Position numbers and translations under genes: made by a program
The notes under the pieces: generated by a model
The model's database searches: none
The model's input: the letters and a program-made list of their open reading frames with translations, nothing else
What the model was told of the DNA's origin: nothing
In this document: one piece after another, positions 51,086 to 60,693 of the stretch
How positions within the stretch are numbered: the stretch's first letter is position 1
Layout of the letters: each line of letters begins with the position of its first letter
Origin: Cyanidiococcus yangmingshanensis
Lineage: Eukaryota > Rhodophyta > Bangiophyceae > Cyanidiales > Cyanidiaceae
NCBI GenBank assembly: GCA_013995675.1
Contig: VWRR01000011.1
Span: 496,001-560,000 of the forward strand
DNA length: 64,000 bases
Direction: 5' to 3'

Positions 51086-52408
51086 CTAGAACTCGTCAGG
51101 GGACATATCCTCTGATTCCCCTCCGACTGGTGAAGCGGCGCGCACACGAATACGCTTGGCGCGGTCATTGACCTCACACACCTGGGCATTCAGCTTATCC
51201 CCCGCCTTGAGCAACTGGAGCGTCCGCTGTTTGTTGCGGCCCCAGAGATCGGAGACATGCACAAATGCATCCACCTCCGAACCAATATCGATAAAAGCAC
51301 CGAAATTAGTGACGCGACGAACGATGCCCTCCACAGACTCGTCAAGTTCAAAGGCGCCGACGCGGCGCCGATTCTCAGCATCCGCGTAAGTGAGGATGCG
51401 GCGTCCCTCTGCAGTCTCTGTCGGGGTGTACATGTTTCGCGTACTCGAAAACGCTTTTCCCTGCGGACGCTGTTGACCCGGCGGGAGGAGCGAAAGCGAC
51501 AGCCGACGTCTCTCGTAGTCCACAAATTTCACGTAGACAGTGACTTCGTCACCGCGGCTTACGACGCTTTCGGGGCTCTCCACATACTCTCTCGAAAAGT
51601 CACGAACATGGACCAGACCATCGAAGGGAACCATTCGTTTGCGTGAAGCAGTGTCCTCTGCGGTTGAGTCCGTCACCTCAGACGAGGCAAGTGAGTCACC
51701 CTCGACCTCATGCCGAACTGCCTCCTGCTCGTTGTTTGCAATGTCCAGATTCTCGGTTTCAGCGACAGCGCCGACATCCGCTGAGTTACCCACATTCGTT
51801 GATAACGAGTCGAGGCTTGATTCCTCATAGGAAACTCCGGACTCCTCGGTTGCTTCCTCCTCAAAGTACACTCCACAGTCCACGAACGCCCCATAGCTCA
51901 CGACGCCACAAACAGTGCCGCGCAGCTCTTGGCCAGGCTGCAGATCTGTCAGTTTGTGTTCAAGCGGACGACGGCGCAACACGGAGGCCGGGCGGCGACC
52001 ACCTGGACCGGCACGACGCGAGAACCCGCCTTCGCGCCGCGGACGACGACGGAAACCGTCGGCGCCGTAGTTGGACCCCTGAATCGACGCACCAGCACCT
52101 GAAGAAACTTCCGATCCCTCGGTGGTGTCGCCAAACTCTGGACCATTCGAGAGCTCGGGCACAGGTTCCGCCGCAGGCTGCTCACCGTCAGTCGAGATAG
52201 CTTCAACTTTCTCTTCGGGAAGCCCCGCTGAAGCGACAGCCCATGCGTCCATGCGCAGCACTGCGCGACTACGGAGAAGCGCTTGTCTGCCTGCCATGGG
52301 AAGCAGTGGTAAACCGCGGAAGCCACGACCAGCACGCCGACTCGCGACGCAAGCACGAGCACCGAGTGCCCCCACCAGAAACCTCGTATACGAAACAGAG
52401 ACAAACAT
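51086..52408 (-). CDS. plastid S1-domain RNA-binding protein (PSRP-7-like)
   Basis: 440 residues from the ATG at 52408: MFVSVSYTRFLVGALGARAC opens an Arg-rich transit peptide with Phe2, as in PetC here. After an acidic/Gly-Arg-rich linker come two S1 (OB) domains. The first: LQPGQELRGTVCGVVSYGAF, then GLVHVRDFSREYVESPESVV and VYVKFVDYERRRLSLSL, split by a 70-residue acidic insert (about 190-265). The second: ELDESVEGIVRRVTNFGAFI, DAFVHVSDLWG and QVCEVNDRAKRIRVRA. These resemble the S1 pair that precedes EF-Ts in the green-plant PETs/PSRP-7 polyprotein, but no EF-Ts domain follows. A role in plastid translation initiation is inferred. Intact. Confidence 0.8.
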   Translation of the reverse strand: MFVSVSYTRFLVGALGARACVASRRAGRGFRGLPLLPMAGRQALLRSRAVLRMDAWAVASAGLPEEKVEAISTDGEQPAAEPVPELSNGPEFGDTTEGSEVSSGAGASIQGSNYGADGFRRRPRREGGFSRRAGPGGRRPASVLRRRPLEHKLTDLQPGQELRGTVCGVVSYGAFVDCGVYFEEEATEESGVSYEESSLDSLSTNVGNSADVGAVAETENLDIANNEQEAVRHEVEGDSLASSEVTDSTAEDTASRKRMVPFDGLVHVRDFSREYVESPESVVSRGDEVTVYVKFVDYERRRLSLSLLPPGQQRPQGKAFSSTRNMYTPTETAEGRRILTYADAENRRRVGAFELDESVEGIVRRVTNFGAFIDIGSEVDAFVHVSDLWGRNKQRTLQLLKAGDKLNAQVCEVNDRAKRIRVRAASPVGGESEDMSPDEF

Positions 52409-53053
52409 GTCTTCCGCTAATTCAATCAAGTGCAACCTCCTTTCCGGAGAAAAACAAGTTCAAGAAAAATGCTGTCAGCAAACAGCACGCACGATTCACA
52501 GTACGCACAGCGAGCTACACAGACGCGATAATAATCCTGCGAAAGCGAACGCCAAGCGCTTGCTAACGCCGCCGTCGTCGTCGTCGTCGTCGTCGCCGTC
52601 ACCGCCGTCTCCGTGCCGGTGATCACACGCGGCTGTCGAGCGCGCTGGAGCGGACCGCGACGGCGTGTGCATCTCCACCAGACGGGGTTGCCTGCCGGCA
52701 GCGCATCGCGCAGCGGAACGCCACGAGGCTGCCAGCGTGCGCTGGGCAGTTTTGGATAGCGCTGGACGGTAGCGCAAGGAAACGCTGGGGCCACGGCGCG
52801 CAACGGAATCCATGGCGTGGCTGGCTTGTACGTGCCCCAAGCCTAAAACGAAAGGGGGATCGATCGGAGGCTCGAGTGCAACGTTGTCTTCCGCTGATCT
52901 GATCGTTAGAATGTTGCAATCAATTGGTTGCGGATAAGTTTCTCCTGCTTGTACTTGAAAACAAGTGTCTTTTGGTCTTGACGAGAACGGCAGCGTTCCG
53001 TCGCTGCTGAGGTCACTGTTGCTGTTTGGCAGGACAGACTGTTTCAGTGGCGT
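52409..53053. promoter_or_regulatory. divergent region with GTC repeat
   Basis: 645 bases between the divergent S1 gene and the gene at 53054. A GTC/GCC simple repeat lies at about 52562-52616. No other gene was seen. Confidence 0.5.
52562..52616. repeat. GTC/GCC trinucleotide repeat
   Basis: Run of GCCGCC, then (GTC)n, then GCCGTCACCGCCGTCTCC. It lies in a frame without support as coding. Confidence 0.75.
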
Positions 53054-54190
53054 ATGCAGCGTTGGCTGCAGCGTGTTGCCCTAGACCTGGTTCGTCGAAG
53101 GTTTCACGGTGTGCGCTGGTACGCTGTCGCCAGTGGGGGTGCTTCTGGAGAGCGCACTGGAGAGGCTGCGCAGCGAAGGCGCTCACTTCGAGAAGCGGGA
53201 CGCAGTCGACTGCTGGAGCGTTTGGAGCGAGTACAGCTGGAGCGTCAGACCACTTCAGAGCGCACCCGCAATGATCAGGCTGGCGATGTAGGTGGTGCAT
53301 CGCCACACAAGCCGTTGCTGGACGCGGTGGGCGCGCACGAGCGAGACCAGGTGCTGCCACGGCGCGTAGTCTCGCGCTCGCTTCTCGGGCTGGTTGCCAC
53401 GGACCGCGGCGCAAGCTCAGCGCTGCTGAGCGATCTCGAGACCGAGTCAACCTCGCTGGAAACGCCCCAGTCACTCAGGTCGGTGCGGCGTCCGTGGCAT
53501 TCACGCAAGAGCCGTCTCCTAGAATCTGTCGGCGAGCCGGAGCAGCCACCAGCGCGTTTGCGACGACCGAGACGCCTTCGTGAAGAGGCCGATGCAGAGA
53601 CACCGGGGCGAGCTCGAAGGCGTTCTCGTCGATCGACGTGGCAACTTGAGGTGCGCTCGGCGCCACCGAGTGTATCGCTGCTGCCGCGCTCGGTGCGTGA
53701 GGAGCAAGCGCGAATAGCCTCATCAATGCTAGAACGTGACGGGCCAGCAGCGGTTGAAACGATACGGGCGCTTGATCAGGAGCTGCGAGCGGTGCTTGCG
53801 AAAGATCTGCAGCGCCAACGCCGACGAAAAATTGGCAAGTACTTGGTGTACAAGAATCGGTACGTGCCTTGGGGAACGTTTCGGGAAGAACGATTCCACA
53901 CCGAGGATCTCTGGGTGACGCACGCGTTGCGCGCCGCCCAGTCTGTTCTGGCTGAGGCGCACGCCCAAAGGCGCACTCAGCTTGGTAGTAGCTCCGCCGA
54001 CAGGCCACTCTGGTTGGATTCGGTTGTTGAGGACCTGTTTCCCAAGGCGCGGAGTATTCAGGAGATTTTATTGATGATTCGGCTCTTGCGTAGGAGTGTC
54101 CAACAGATTCGAAAGCTGCCTGCGGAGACGCGTCAGTTGATTTTCGCCAAGGAATCGGGGCCTATGCGCGAAGCGCTGAAGCTTTGGTAG
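53054..54190 (+). CDS. Arg-rich protein, probably mitochondrial, uncharacterised
   Basis: 378 residues from the ATG at 53054. The first 30 residues (MQRWLQRVALDLVRRRFHGV) form an amphipathic Arg-rich presequence typical of mitochondrial import. A long Arg/Glu/Ser-rich, probably disordered middle follows. A more ordered C-terminal third reads RRRKIGKYLVYKNRYVPWGT, FREERFHTEDLWVTHALRAA and ARSIQEILLMIRLLRRSVQQ, with coiled-coil-like helices. The basic composition would suit a mitochondrial ribosomal or RNA-associated protein, but no family was recognised and that is a guess. Frame intact. Confidence 0.6.
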   Translation: MQRWLQRVALDLVRRRFHGVRWYAVASGGASGERTGEAAQRRRSLREAGRSRLLERLERVQLERQTTSERTRNDQAGDVGGASPHKPLLDAVGAHERDQVLPRRVVSRSLLGLVATDRGASSALLSDLETESTSLETPQSLRSVRRPWHSRKSRLLESVGEPEQPPARLRRPRRLREEADAETPGRARRRSRRSTWQLEVRSAPPSVSLLPRSVREEQARIASSMLERDGPAAVETIRALDQELRAVLAKDLQRQRRRKIGKYLVYKNRYVPWGTFREERFHTEDLWVTHALRAAQSVLAEAHAQRRTQLGSSSADRPLWLDSVVEDLFPKARSIQEILLMIRLLRRSVQQIRKLPAETRQLIFAKESGPMREALKLW

Positions 54191-54501
54191 GAGTGCCGCG
54201 ATGGGATTCGGCAGACAAGGTCGCCCTAAACACGGAATACGCCCAGCAGCAATGATCGACCAGCGTTCGGCGAGGCGCATCCTGGGGAAGGATCAGTGCA
54301 ACGTCCAGACGCGTCTGCGGCCTCTTTAGGGCAAGAGAGACGCTCTAGTGACCCGAAGCGTCCGCTTCGAAAAATGGCTGTCTCGGGCGGGAACATCAAC
54401 GATGTATCTGGCACCTCTGCTGAGCCGCCTGGAGTGCATCAGGGCGCCAACATCTGCTTCAAGACCGGCACTGCGTATCGGCGCCTGGACCTTGTTGGAC
54501 C
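54191..54501. other. gap upstream of the SET gene
   Basis: 311 bases. Two plus-strand frames (from 54296 and 54348) are open into the SET gene's start, so the gene could extend upstream in another frame. Nothing in them is recognisable. Confidence 0.35.
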
Positions 54502-55680
54502 ATGGCGAATGGAACTCACCAGAGCCAGCAGGACATGAATGAGATGAATACGCTGCCCCAGGACTTGTATGCAGCGCGCCGCTTTTGGAGCGCAAGCACT
54601 CCGTTGCGACGAACGATATACTTTTTGAGCTGGACGGCGACAGATTCGCACACTGGAGCCTACTCCCTACGTGCGTTGGATGATCCAAACTTGTGCCTGA
54701 TGGGCGCGAGTGCCCATGCAGTATGGCATCAGCTCATCGAGCGGGTGCGCATCATCTGGCAGACCAGTGTACCTCCAGTCGCGGACAATCCATCCCTGCG
54801 TTCACTTTGGGATCTTTGCTCCAAACATGAGTCTATTCTGGCGCAACGCTTCTTCTGCCCAGCACCAATGTTGGTGCGTCGTCTCGCTTGTGCGGATGCT
54901 CAGGACCCAGGCGACGCTGGCAAGCGCTCGTGCCTCCAACGAGACGCAGCACGCGTGCGCCTAAGCGATGTTACCGGCTCGGCGCGATGTCGTCCCTATG
55001 AACGCCCGAGCCATGCTGAAAAATGGGCCTGTTTAGGGACTGTTCATCGTTTCGTTGGTTCGTTCCTGCACCAGCAGCATCCGCTGAACGTTCGACCGGG
55101 TCGCCCATCAGGCGCAGAATCAAGGATTATCGAGTTGTCAACCAATGCAGAAAGTACGCAGCCAAGATGCAAGCGTTCTGCAACCGGTGCAGTGCCTGCA
55201 ACAGCCGCTGAGCGTCGAGAGTATCGCCAGATGCAGATCAAAGCCCGTCAATACTGTGTACCGTTGCGCTCTCGTATTCATGGATTCGGCCTTTTTGCCC
55301 GCTGTGACCTTGAACCCGATCAGATGATTATCGAGTATGCAGGTGAGCGCATTGCTTCTCCGGTGGCTGATGTCCGCGAGCGTCACTATGATCGTCGCGG
55401 TATCGGCTGTTACATGTTTCGTATCGATGCAGACTGGGTAGTCGACGCGACCATGCGTGGCAGCGTCGCTCGTTTCATCAATCATTCCTGTCGACCGAAC
55501 TGCTACAGCGAGATTCTACGTCTAAGCGATCAACCCGGTCACGACGTGATCGTGATTCGCAGTTCGAGAGCCATTCGTCGAGGCGAGGAACTCACCTATA
55601 ACTATATGTTTGACTTGGAGAATGCCTCCAAGATTCCCTGTTTCTGTGGAGACCGGGACTGTGTTGGTTACATGAACTAG
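54502..55680 (+). CDS. FYRN/FYRC-SET histone methyltransferase, trithorax/MLL type
   Basis: 392 residues from the ATG at 54502. Predicted histone H3K4 methyltransferase. N-terminal part: LYAARRFWSASTPLRRTIYF fits FYRN (GYxSxRxYWSxxxPxRR), and SLRALDDPNLCLMGASAHAV with WHQLIERV fits FYRC. C-terminal SET: CVPLRSRIHGFGLFARCDLE, IIEYAGERI, HYDRRGIGCYMFRIDADWVV, DATMRGSVARFINHSCRPNC and EELTYNYMF. Cofactor motif RFINHSCRPNCYS and catalytic Tyr are kept. The post-SET zinc site CFCGDRDCVGYMN ends the protein. Compared with MLL/ATX proteins it is very short: no PHD, PWWP or bromodomain is present. The FYR call is weaker than the SET call. Intact. Confidence 0.88.
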   Translation: MANGTHQSQQDMNEMNTLPQDLYAARRFWSASTPLRRTIYFLSWTATDSHTGAYSLRALDDPNLCLMGASAHAVWHQLIERVRIIWQTSVPPVADNPSLRSLWDLCSKHESILAQRFFCPAPMLVRRLACADAQDPGDAGKRSCLQRDAARVRLSDVTGSARCRPYERPSHAEKWACLGTVHRFVGSFLHQQHPLNVRPGRPSGAESRIIELSTNAESTQPRCKRSATGAVPATAAERREYRQMQIKARQYCVPLRSRIHGFGLFARCDLEPDQMIIEYAGERIASPVADVRERHYDRRGIGCYMFRIDADWVVDATMRGSVARFINHSCRPNCYSEILRLSDQPGHDVIVIRSSRAIRRGEELTYNYMFDLENASKIPCFCGDRDCVGYMN

Positions 55681-55857
55681 GTAGTCGCTGCTATTGACTG
55701 CACGCAGGTCCCAATGCAGCGAAGGAGCCCTTGTCTTGGTGCGGTAAACTCTAAAGAGCGCCCCAGCAGTGTAGATCTAGGTTGCAGCGACCGAGACGAT
55801 TCGTATACAAATCCCGTCGCTCAGTGATGTTATGGATTCAAAAAGCGTCATGCCTAG

Positions 55858-56913
55858 ATAAAGTCGCGTTTCGGACAAGTCGAGGTGCTCGAACGACTGG
55901 GCATCGTGCTTGCCGCTTGCTACAGCGAGGTGTACCCCGAGGCCCTGGCTCGTCTGCTGGAAGCGCTCGCGACCATTCTGGATGCATTGGCGACCGAGCT
56001 GCAACCGAGACATGTCCCGTTTGCAGAGATCCTATCACGCCTGACGCTCGTGCTGCGCAATCCAGCGGAGGAGGTCCAAGCAGCTGCAGCGTATCTCGTC
56101 ATGGTGATTGCTCGTCACGCTGGACGCAGCATACCGGATACAGCATGGCTGCGAGTGGCCCACGAGATGCGCGACACGCTCAGAGCACAGCGTCGTCGCG
56201 TTCGCTACCGAGCCGTAGAGGCATATGGCTGGGTAGCGCGCGTACTTGGTCGGATGGAGACACACGTAGGGCCGCTCCTGTCGGTGCTGCAGCAGTCGGA
56301 CCGCTCGATGCGTATCGCTGCTGCGGTGGCTCTCGCGATTGCCGCAGCACAGGATTTGGGGAGTGTCCTACCGCTCCTGCTCGATGCCTATGTCACTGAG
56401 GAGGACAAGCATATACAGACCGGCGTGATCAAGGCCATTGGTTTCTTGTGCTCGTTCTCAGGCGCCATGAAACGAGTCTGGGATCCGGTCCAGGTCTATG
56501 CGGTGACGCGTCTGCTCGAGTCGGCGCTGGTTGAGCGGTACGAGACCCATCGTCAGGTGGCTTGCGAGACTGTTGGCCATTTCGCGCTGGCGCTGGTTGA
56601 TCAAGGCTACGAGGAGGCTCTGGTGCACCTGCTGAATCACGTTTGGCCCAATTACATTGCCTTGGGTGCCGAGGTCTCGGACTCGCATCTCACTCATGCC
56701 GTCGAGTTTGCCGTGCGGGCCTTGGGCGTAGCGTTGGGGGCCGGTGTGCTTCACCAGTACCTGACCCAGGGTTTGTTTCATCCCGCCAAGGCGGTGCGTG
56801 GCCTCTACTGGCCAGTGCAACGTTGGCTCGGGGATTATTTTGGCGGCATGAGCAGCAGCTCGAGTTGTCTTTTCGCTTTGGCCGGGCCAGAATGCCCAGA
56901 AGCCTGTCTGTGA
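55858..56913 (+). CDS. SF3B1: splicing factor 3B subunit 1, C-terminal HEAT repeats only
   Basis: The frame is open from 55858 to 56913 but has no ATG; the first possible non-AUG start is the GTG at 55885. The 340 residues align colinearly with the C-terminal quarter of SF3B1 (human about 1300 residues): LERLGIVLAACYSEVYPEAL, RLTLVLRNPAEEVQAAAAYL, WLRVAHEMRDTLRAQRRRVR, QTGVIKAIGFLCSF, YETHRQVACETVGHFALALV, ALVHLLNHVWPNYIALGAEV and LTQGLFHPAKAVRGLYWPVQ. The N-terminal U2AF/p14-binding part and the HEAT repeats with the cancer hotspot region are missing: only 177 bases separate it from the SET stop. An ATG at 55827 in the preceding frame would join by a +1 change but adds only about 19 residues. 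It may be a fragment, the second half of a split gene, or an assembly deletion. Confidence 0.85.
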   Translation: MKSRFGQVEVLERLGIVLAACYSEVYPEALARLLEALATILDALATELQPRHVPFAEILSRLTLVLRNPAEEVQAAAAYLVMVIARHAGRSIPDTAWLRVAHEMRDTLRAQRRRVRYRAVEAYGWVARVLGRMETHVGPLLSVLQQSDRSMRIAAAVALAIAAAQDLGSVLPLLLDAYVTEEDKHIQTGVIKAIGFLCSFSGAMKRVWDPVQVYAVTRLLESALVERYETHRQVACETVGHFALALVDQGYEEALVHLLNHVWPNYIALGAEVSDSHLTHAVEFAVRALGVALGAGVLHQYLTQGLFHPAKAVRGLYWPVQRWLGDYFGGMSSSSSCLFALAGPECPEACL

Positions 56914-57978
56914 AACAACCGGGAGGATACAAGGCAACTACAAGAATACGCTGGTGCTTGGTCGGGGCAGGCTGATGCTGTGGACGAGTCCCGAGTCTAG
57001 GTATGGGTATTGTCAAGGTCTTGGAAGGATACTGCAGCGGCAGGTCTCGGGACGCAACGTCCTGCGCAAGCGTTGGGTTCGCCGATCAGACTCTTCTGAT
57101 CAGGAGGCAGGGTCGGTCCATAAACGTCTGGCACTCTCTCATCGCTCCGAGGGAGAACTGTAGAGTTCCAGGCATTTCAAGGGCGGCAAAGTGTCTCTGC
57201 ACGTTCCTAGGGCGGTTTTCGATCGACGCGAGTCTGAGACTTTGAAGCAACCGTACCGGCAACCGTACCGGCAACCGTACCGGCAACGTAAACGGTGCAG
57301 CTTTTTTCAGTTGTTCGTACTCGCAGACTGAGGTTGTGATCGAAGCGGGTCACTGGGCTAGAATAGGACTTGGCTCTCTGGAAAACGCAAGGTTGCTCGA
57401 TGGCTTCCGTATTGCGACCAAGACACAGCAGCGTACCTTGTCGTAAGCGCAGTTCAAGTCAAGAAACGATGGGCCGATTAGGATACTTCGTGCCGGTAAG
57501 CAGGCTCAACGAAAATAACCGCTGGTGTGAACACCGTACCTGTATCAGCACTGGCAGTTGCCATGTCCGGACTCGTTCGGATACGTTATAGGAGCTTCGT
57601 GTGTTTACGCTTCATCGCTGTACTCGGCAGCGTCATGAGCGGCTCATGCAGTCAGTAGTTGGTGGCATCTTCTTTCTACTTCACAGAGAAAGCGCTGACT
57701 CATCTCCACTCTATGATTCTCTGGTCGTCATTCTGAGGGAATTCAAAGCACGTATCCATTCTCGTCAATGTTCGTACTATTCTAGTTTTCGTATTGTTCA
57801 TCCCGTCTTTTTCGTCCATGAACGTAGCGCCAGCGACGATATAGATTCAGCACGTTGCCCGTCTATACCTCTAGTAGTGCAACGTAGACTTTGTTCTGTC
57901 TGTTTGCCTACCAACATATTCACACCTATGTACCTGTCTGCAGGTCGCGTTCTGCAAGTACTCTCCGAGACCAGAACC
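56914..57978. other. 1.07 kb without a recognised gene
   Basis: Between the SF3B1 fragment and the SPP stop codon. It contains the 12-base repeat at 57248. The frame at 57601-57993 (+) has no recognisable feature. Confidence 0.5.
57248..57290. repeat. 12-base tandem repeat CAACCGTACCGG
   Basis: Three exact copies (57248-57283) followed by a partial fourth, CAACGTA. Each unit contains CCGTACCGG, so the array is a run of closely spaced near-palindromes. Confidence 0.9.
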
Positions 57979-59318
57979 CTAGTTGGAGCGTGAAACAGAC
58001 GCCTGTTTCGAGTCCAGGTCCGGCTCGCGATAGTGCCATAGAGAACGCAGCTCTCCTGCAAACCAGGCGCGCGTCAAAGGAGCCGCGAGACAGAGCGGCA
58101 CCAGGTAGAGCAGCGCCGGTTGCGCCACATGAAAGACGGCCATTGCGAGAAACGTTGCCACCATACCGAGGGCGTACGCCAAGTACGATGCCCAAAAGTA
58201 CGGTGTGGCAGTCGCCAGACCAGAACTGGGTGCTCGACGATTGTCGAATCTGAGCATCAGCGCCACAAAGAGTCCAGGAATCACCAGGTCACCGAGACCA
58301 AGCATGGACGTTTCGCGGGTTGCGTCCAAGTGAGTTCGCGGTCGGAAGAAGACGAACTTGAAGGGCCCGTCGATGCCTCGCGCCACCGATACCATCACAT
58401 TGTCTCCAAAGATGGATTCACTGCCGAATACCCAGAATATGTCGTAGAGGAAAAGACCAAGCAGCAGCACGACCGCAGGTCTGAAAGTCGCCAATGGCCA
58501 GGAGATCGATGCCTGCCACACCGAGGCTCGCTGCGAACACATTGTTCAGCACAGCTGCGCTGAGGCCATTCGCTCCGCGATATGCGTACAAAAGTGGGGC
58601 AGCCACGGCCATACTGACCAAGTCTCGACCATGGAACGCAAGCGTGTCGCTGAACAGGGTCAGTCGTCGCGACAGGAGGATACCGAGCGATCTGGCACGC
58701 GAACGTCGCAAACGGGCCTCGATCATATCCAGCAGGGGCGACATGGTGCTGGTCAAGGAGACCAACGCTGCCATGGCCACGTAGGCACCGAGCAGCCACT
58801 GTACCAGGCGGGGTGGGAGATAACGTATCGCCAGAAAGAGACCGAGCAGGCCGAGCGAGGCGAGCAGCGGAAACCGAAGGGCGTCTCCTCGTCCGATAAC
58901 GTCTCGCTCCAGGTCGGCGAGCTGCTGCCGAGACCGAGTCAGCGTTGTGTTTCCCAGTGCGTTGGCAGAGCTGCTCGAGCACCCACTGTCGATGACTTGC
59001 CCGCGACGCCGACACGTGTGCACCGATAAACACGACACTGCTAGAGACGAGCAGCATATTGGTGAGGGTGACGCCAACTGAGGAGGCAGACAAGAGTTGC
59101 GGCGCCGGTGGAATCAGTCCGTTGTCCTCGGCCCTGGTGTAGAGCAGCGGAAAGCCGACCAGCACCAAGACGAGCAAAGCGTACGCGAAAACGAGACGCT
59201 TGGTGACTGAAGCCGCGCGACGTTGGCAGAGCGCTGCAGCGAGCTCGTCTCCGTCCTCGGCTGCAGCGTCGCGCTGGCGCTTGCTCCTCGTTCCGTCTGC
59301 ACCTCTGGATCGAGTCAT
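57979..59318 (-). CDS. signal peptide peptidase (GxGD aspartyl protease), three frames
   Basis: Intramembrane protease that cleaves remnant signal peptides in the ER membrane. From the ATG at 59318 (MTRSRGADGTRSKRQRD) the first frame gives a basic N-terminus and two membrane segments (FAYALLVLVLVGFPLLY, MLLVSSSVVFIGAHV). The second frame has further helices (LLASLGLLGLFLAIRYLPPR) and AAVLNNVFAASLGVAGIDLL (SPP family: NNxxGxAFSxxGIExL). The third has the catalytic YD in LLGLFLYDIFWVFGSESIFG, GLGD in TSMLGLGDLVIPGLFVALML, and PAL in QPALLYLVPL. Both catalytic Asp are present. The second junction is at GGCGACTTTCAG (near 58490), one extra T; the first lies near 58960. Both are +1. It is a presenilin-fold protease of the SPP branch, not presenilin, judged by the PAL context and length. 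Confidence 0.88.
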
Positions 59319-60693
59319 CACTTTGTTTCTAAGATCGTGCACTCGTTGCTTTGTGTACCGAGACGAGTGAAGACTTTGGTGACGAAACGTCTGTGTGCGA
59401 GGCGTGCCGAAACGAGTTCCGTAGTGGAACGACGCGCAAGCCTAGAGCCGTTTGGACACGTCGTTCTGGAGAGCGATGGATGATGATCATTGGAAGACAA
59501 GAGGATCAATGAATAGAGGTGTCTGCCGAAAAGATTTGCTCTGGCGAGAGCACCTCAGGGTTTATCTTGAAATCCTTGAAAGAGACGGGGATTCGTAGAA
59601 CGAAGCTTCTGTCTGACATGGTCTGGATCGTGAACATCAAGAAAAAAAGGCGAATTTGTTCATGAATACATGGTCCTTTTGATCATTTCTCATGGGGCTA
59701 ACATGAATGCTTATAGGTGTTCTTGATGACTAGTAAAGATTTCTTTAGAGTCTCGACTTTGATCATCTTGAGAGATATTCGAAGTCGTCGTAAGCATCCT
59801 TCGATGCGTTTCGGATCTCGTCCTGATTCTAGATATGACCGGATACGCTCGCTTCAGTGACTCCTGGTGTCATGATCGATCAAAAAGTATGAGATATATG
59901 CACGTATGCTTTACAGTCGAGTGATGGTATTCGTATCCGTTCTTTCATGTGGTACGTAGAACAAGACACTATTTTGTAGGGCTCCTGTATGCCGAAAGCA
60001 GCAAGAACAGAAGTACATTCGTTGTCTTTATATTGATTCCGTTAAAGTCGTGTGCGCAGAATGGGTAAACTGAAGTACCTATCGGATATCTGACGATCAA
60101 CAAGAGCCACCTTCAAAGACGGGCATTAATTCCTACAGACAAGTAACCTTTCCCGCGTCAGCGTAGAAAAAAGGAGGCAGGACTTTTCAGACATGTTGGA
60201 GTAGCTGCGGAAAGCCGATCTCACATTTGGCCACTCCAAGACGTGTGTTATTGGATACTGATAGATAAAGGACTCTGTTCTCCGAGCGTGTTTGGCCTTT
60301 TCCAGGCTCTCTATACCAACCACAAGAAATCGTCACAAGTCTTCCAAATTTGTGAGGCTCGTTTTGAGTGTTCGCTGGTTTCTCCTTCAAGTAGAATATC
60401 CTGCAAATCCAACCTTGGAAATCTTACCATCATCCTCGACACGTACCCATTCCATCTTCTACGACTGTTTCGTGAACGAAACGGAAATCATACGTGATTC
60501 GAATTCCCGCCGTGGCTTGGCGCGCACCGCGAAGCGGACGGTTATGCTGCTTTTGCTTTCGCGCTTTGTCGTTCTCACTGGACACGTCGATTACGCTCGT
60601 GTTCACAATACATACTCCTACTGGTGGTGGTTATTGAAGTATTTATCGAAAAGAAACAAAGCTGTTTATAAGAAACTGGTGGTGTCTGTCTGG
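59319..60693. other. AT-richer non-coding stretch
   Basis: 1.4 kb between the divergent SPP and kelch-trefoil genes. From about 59480 to 60300 the DNA is visibly AT-richer than elsewhere and lacks long frames. An open frame from 60292 runs into the kelch gene, but its first 134 codons have no protein-like signal and are treated as leader. Confidence 0.5.

Noticed and set aside
55681-55857. Intron hiding the SF3B1 N-terminus
   Set aside because: Only 177 bases separate the SET stop from the open SF3B1 frame, far too little for the missing coding sequence, and no convincing splice-site pair was seen.
60292-60693. 134-codon N-terminal extension of the kelch-trefoil frame
   Set aside because: It begins at a non-ATG codon and reads as low-quality protein; the internal ATG at 60694 is followed at once by a good signal peptide.
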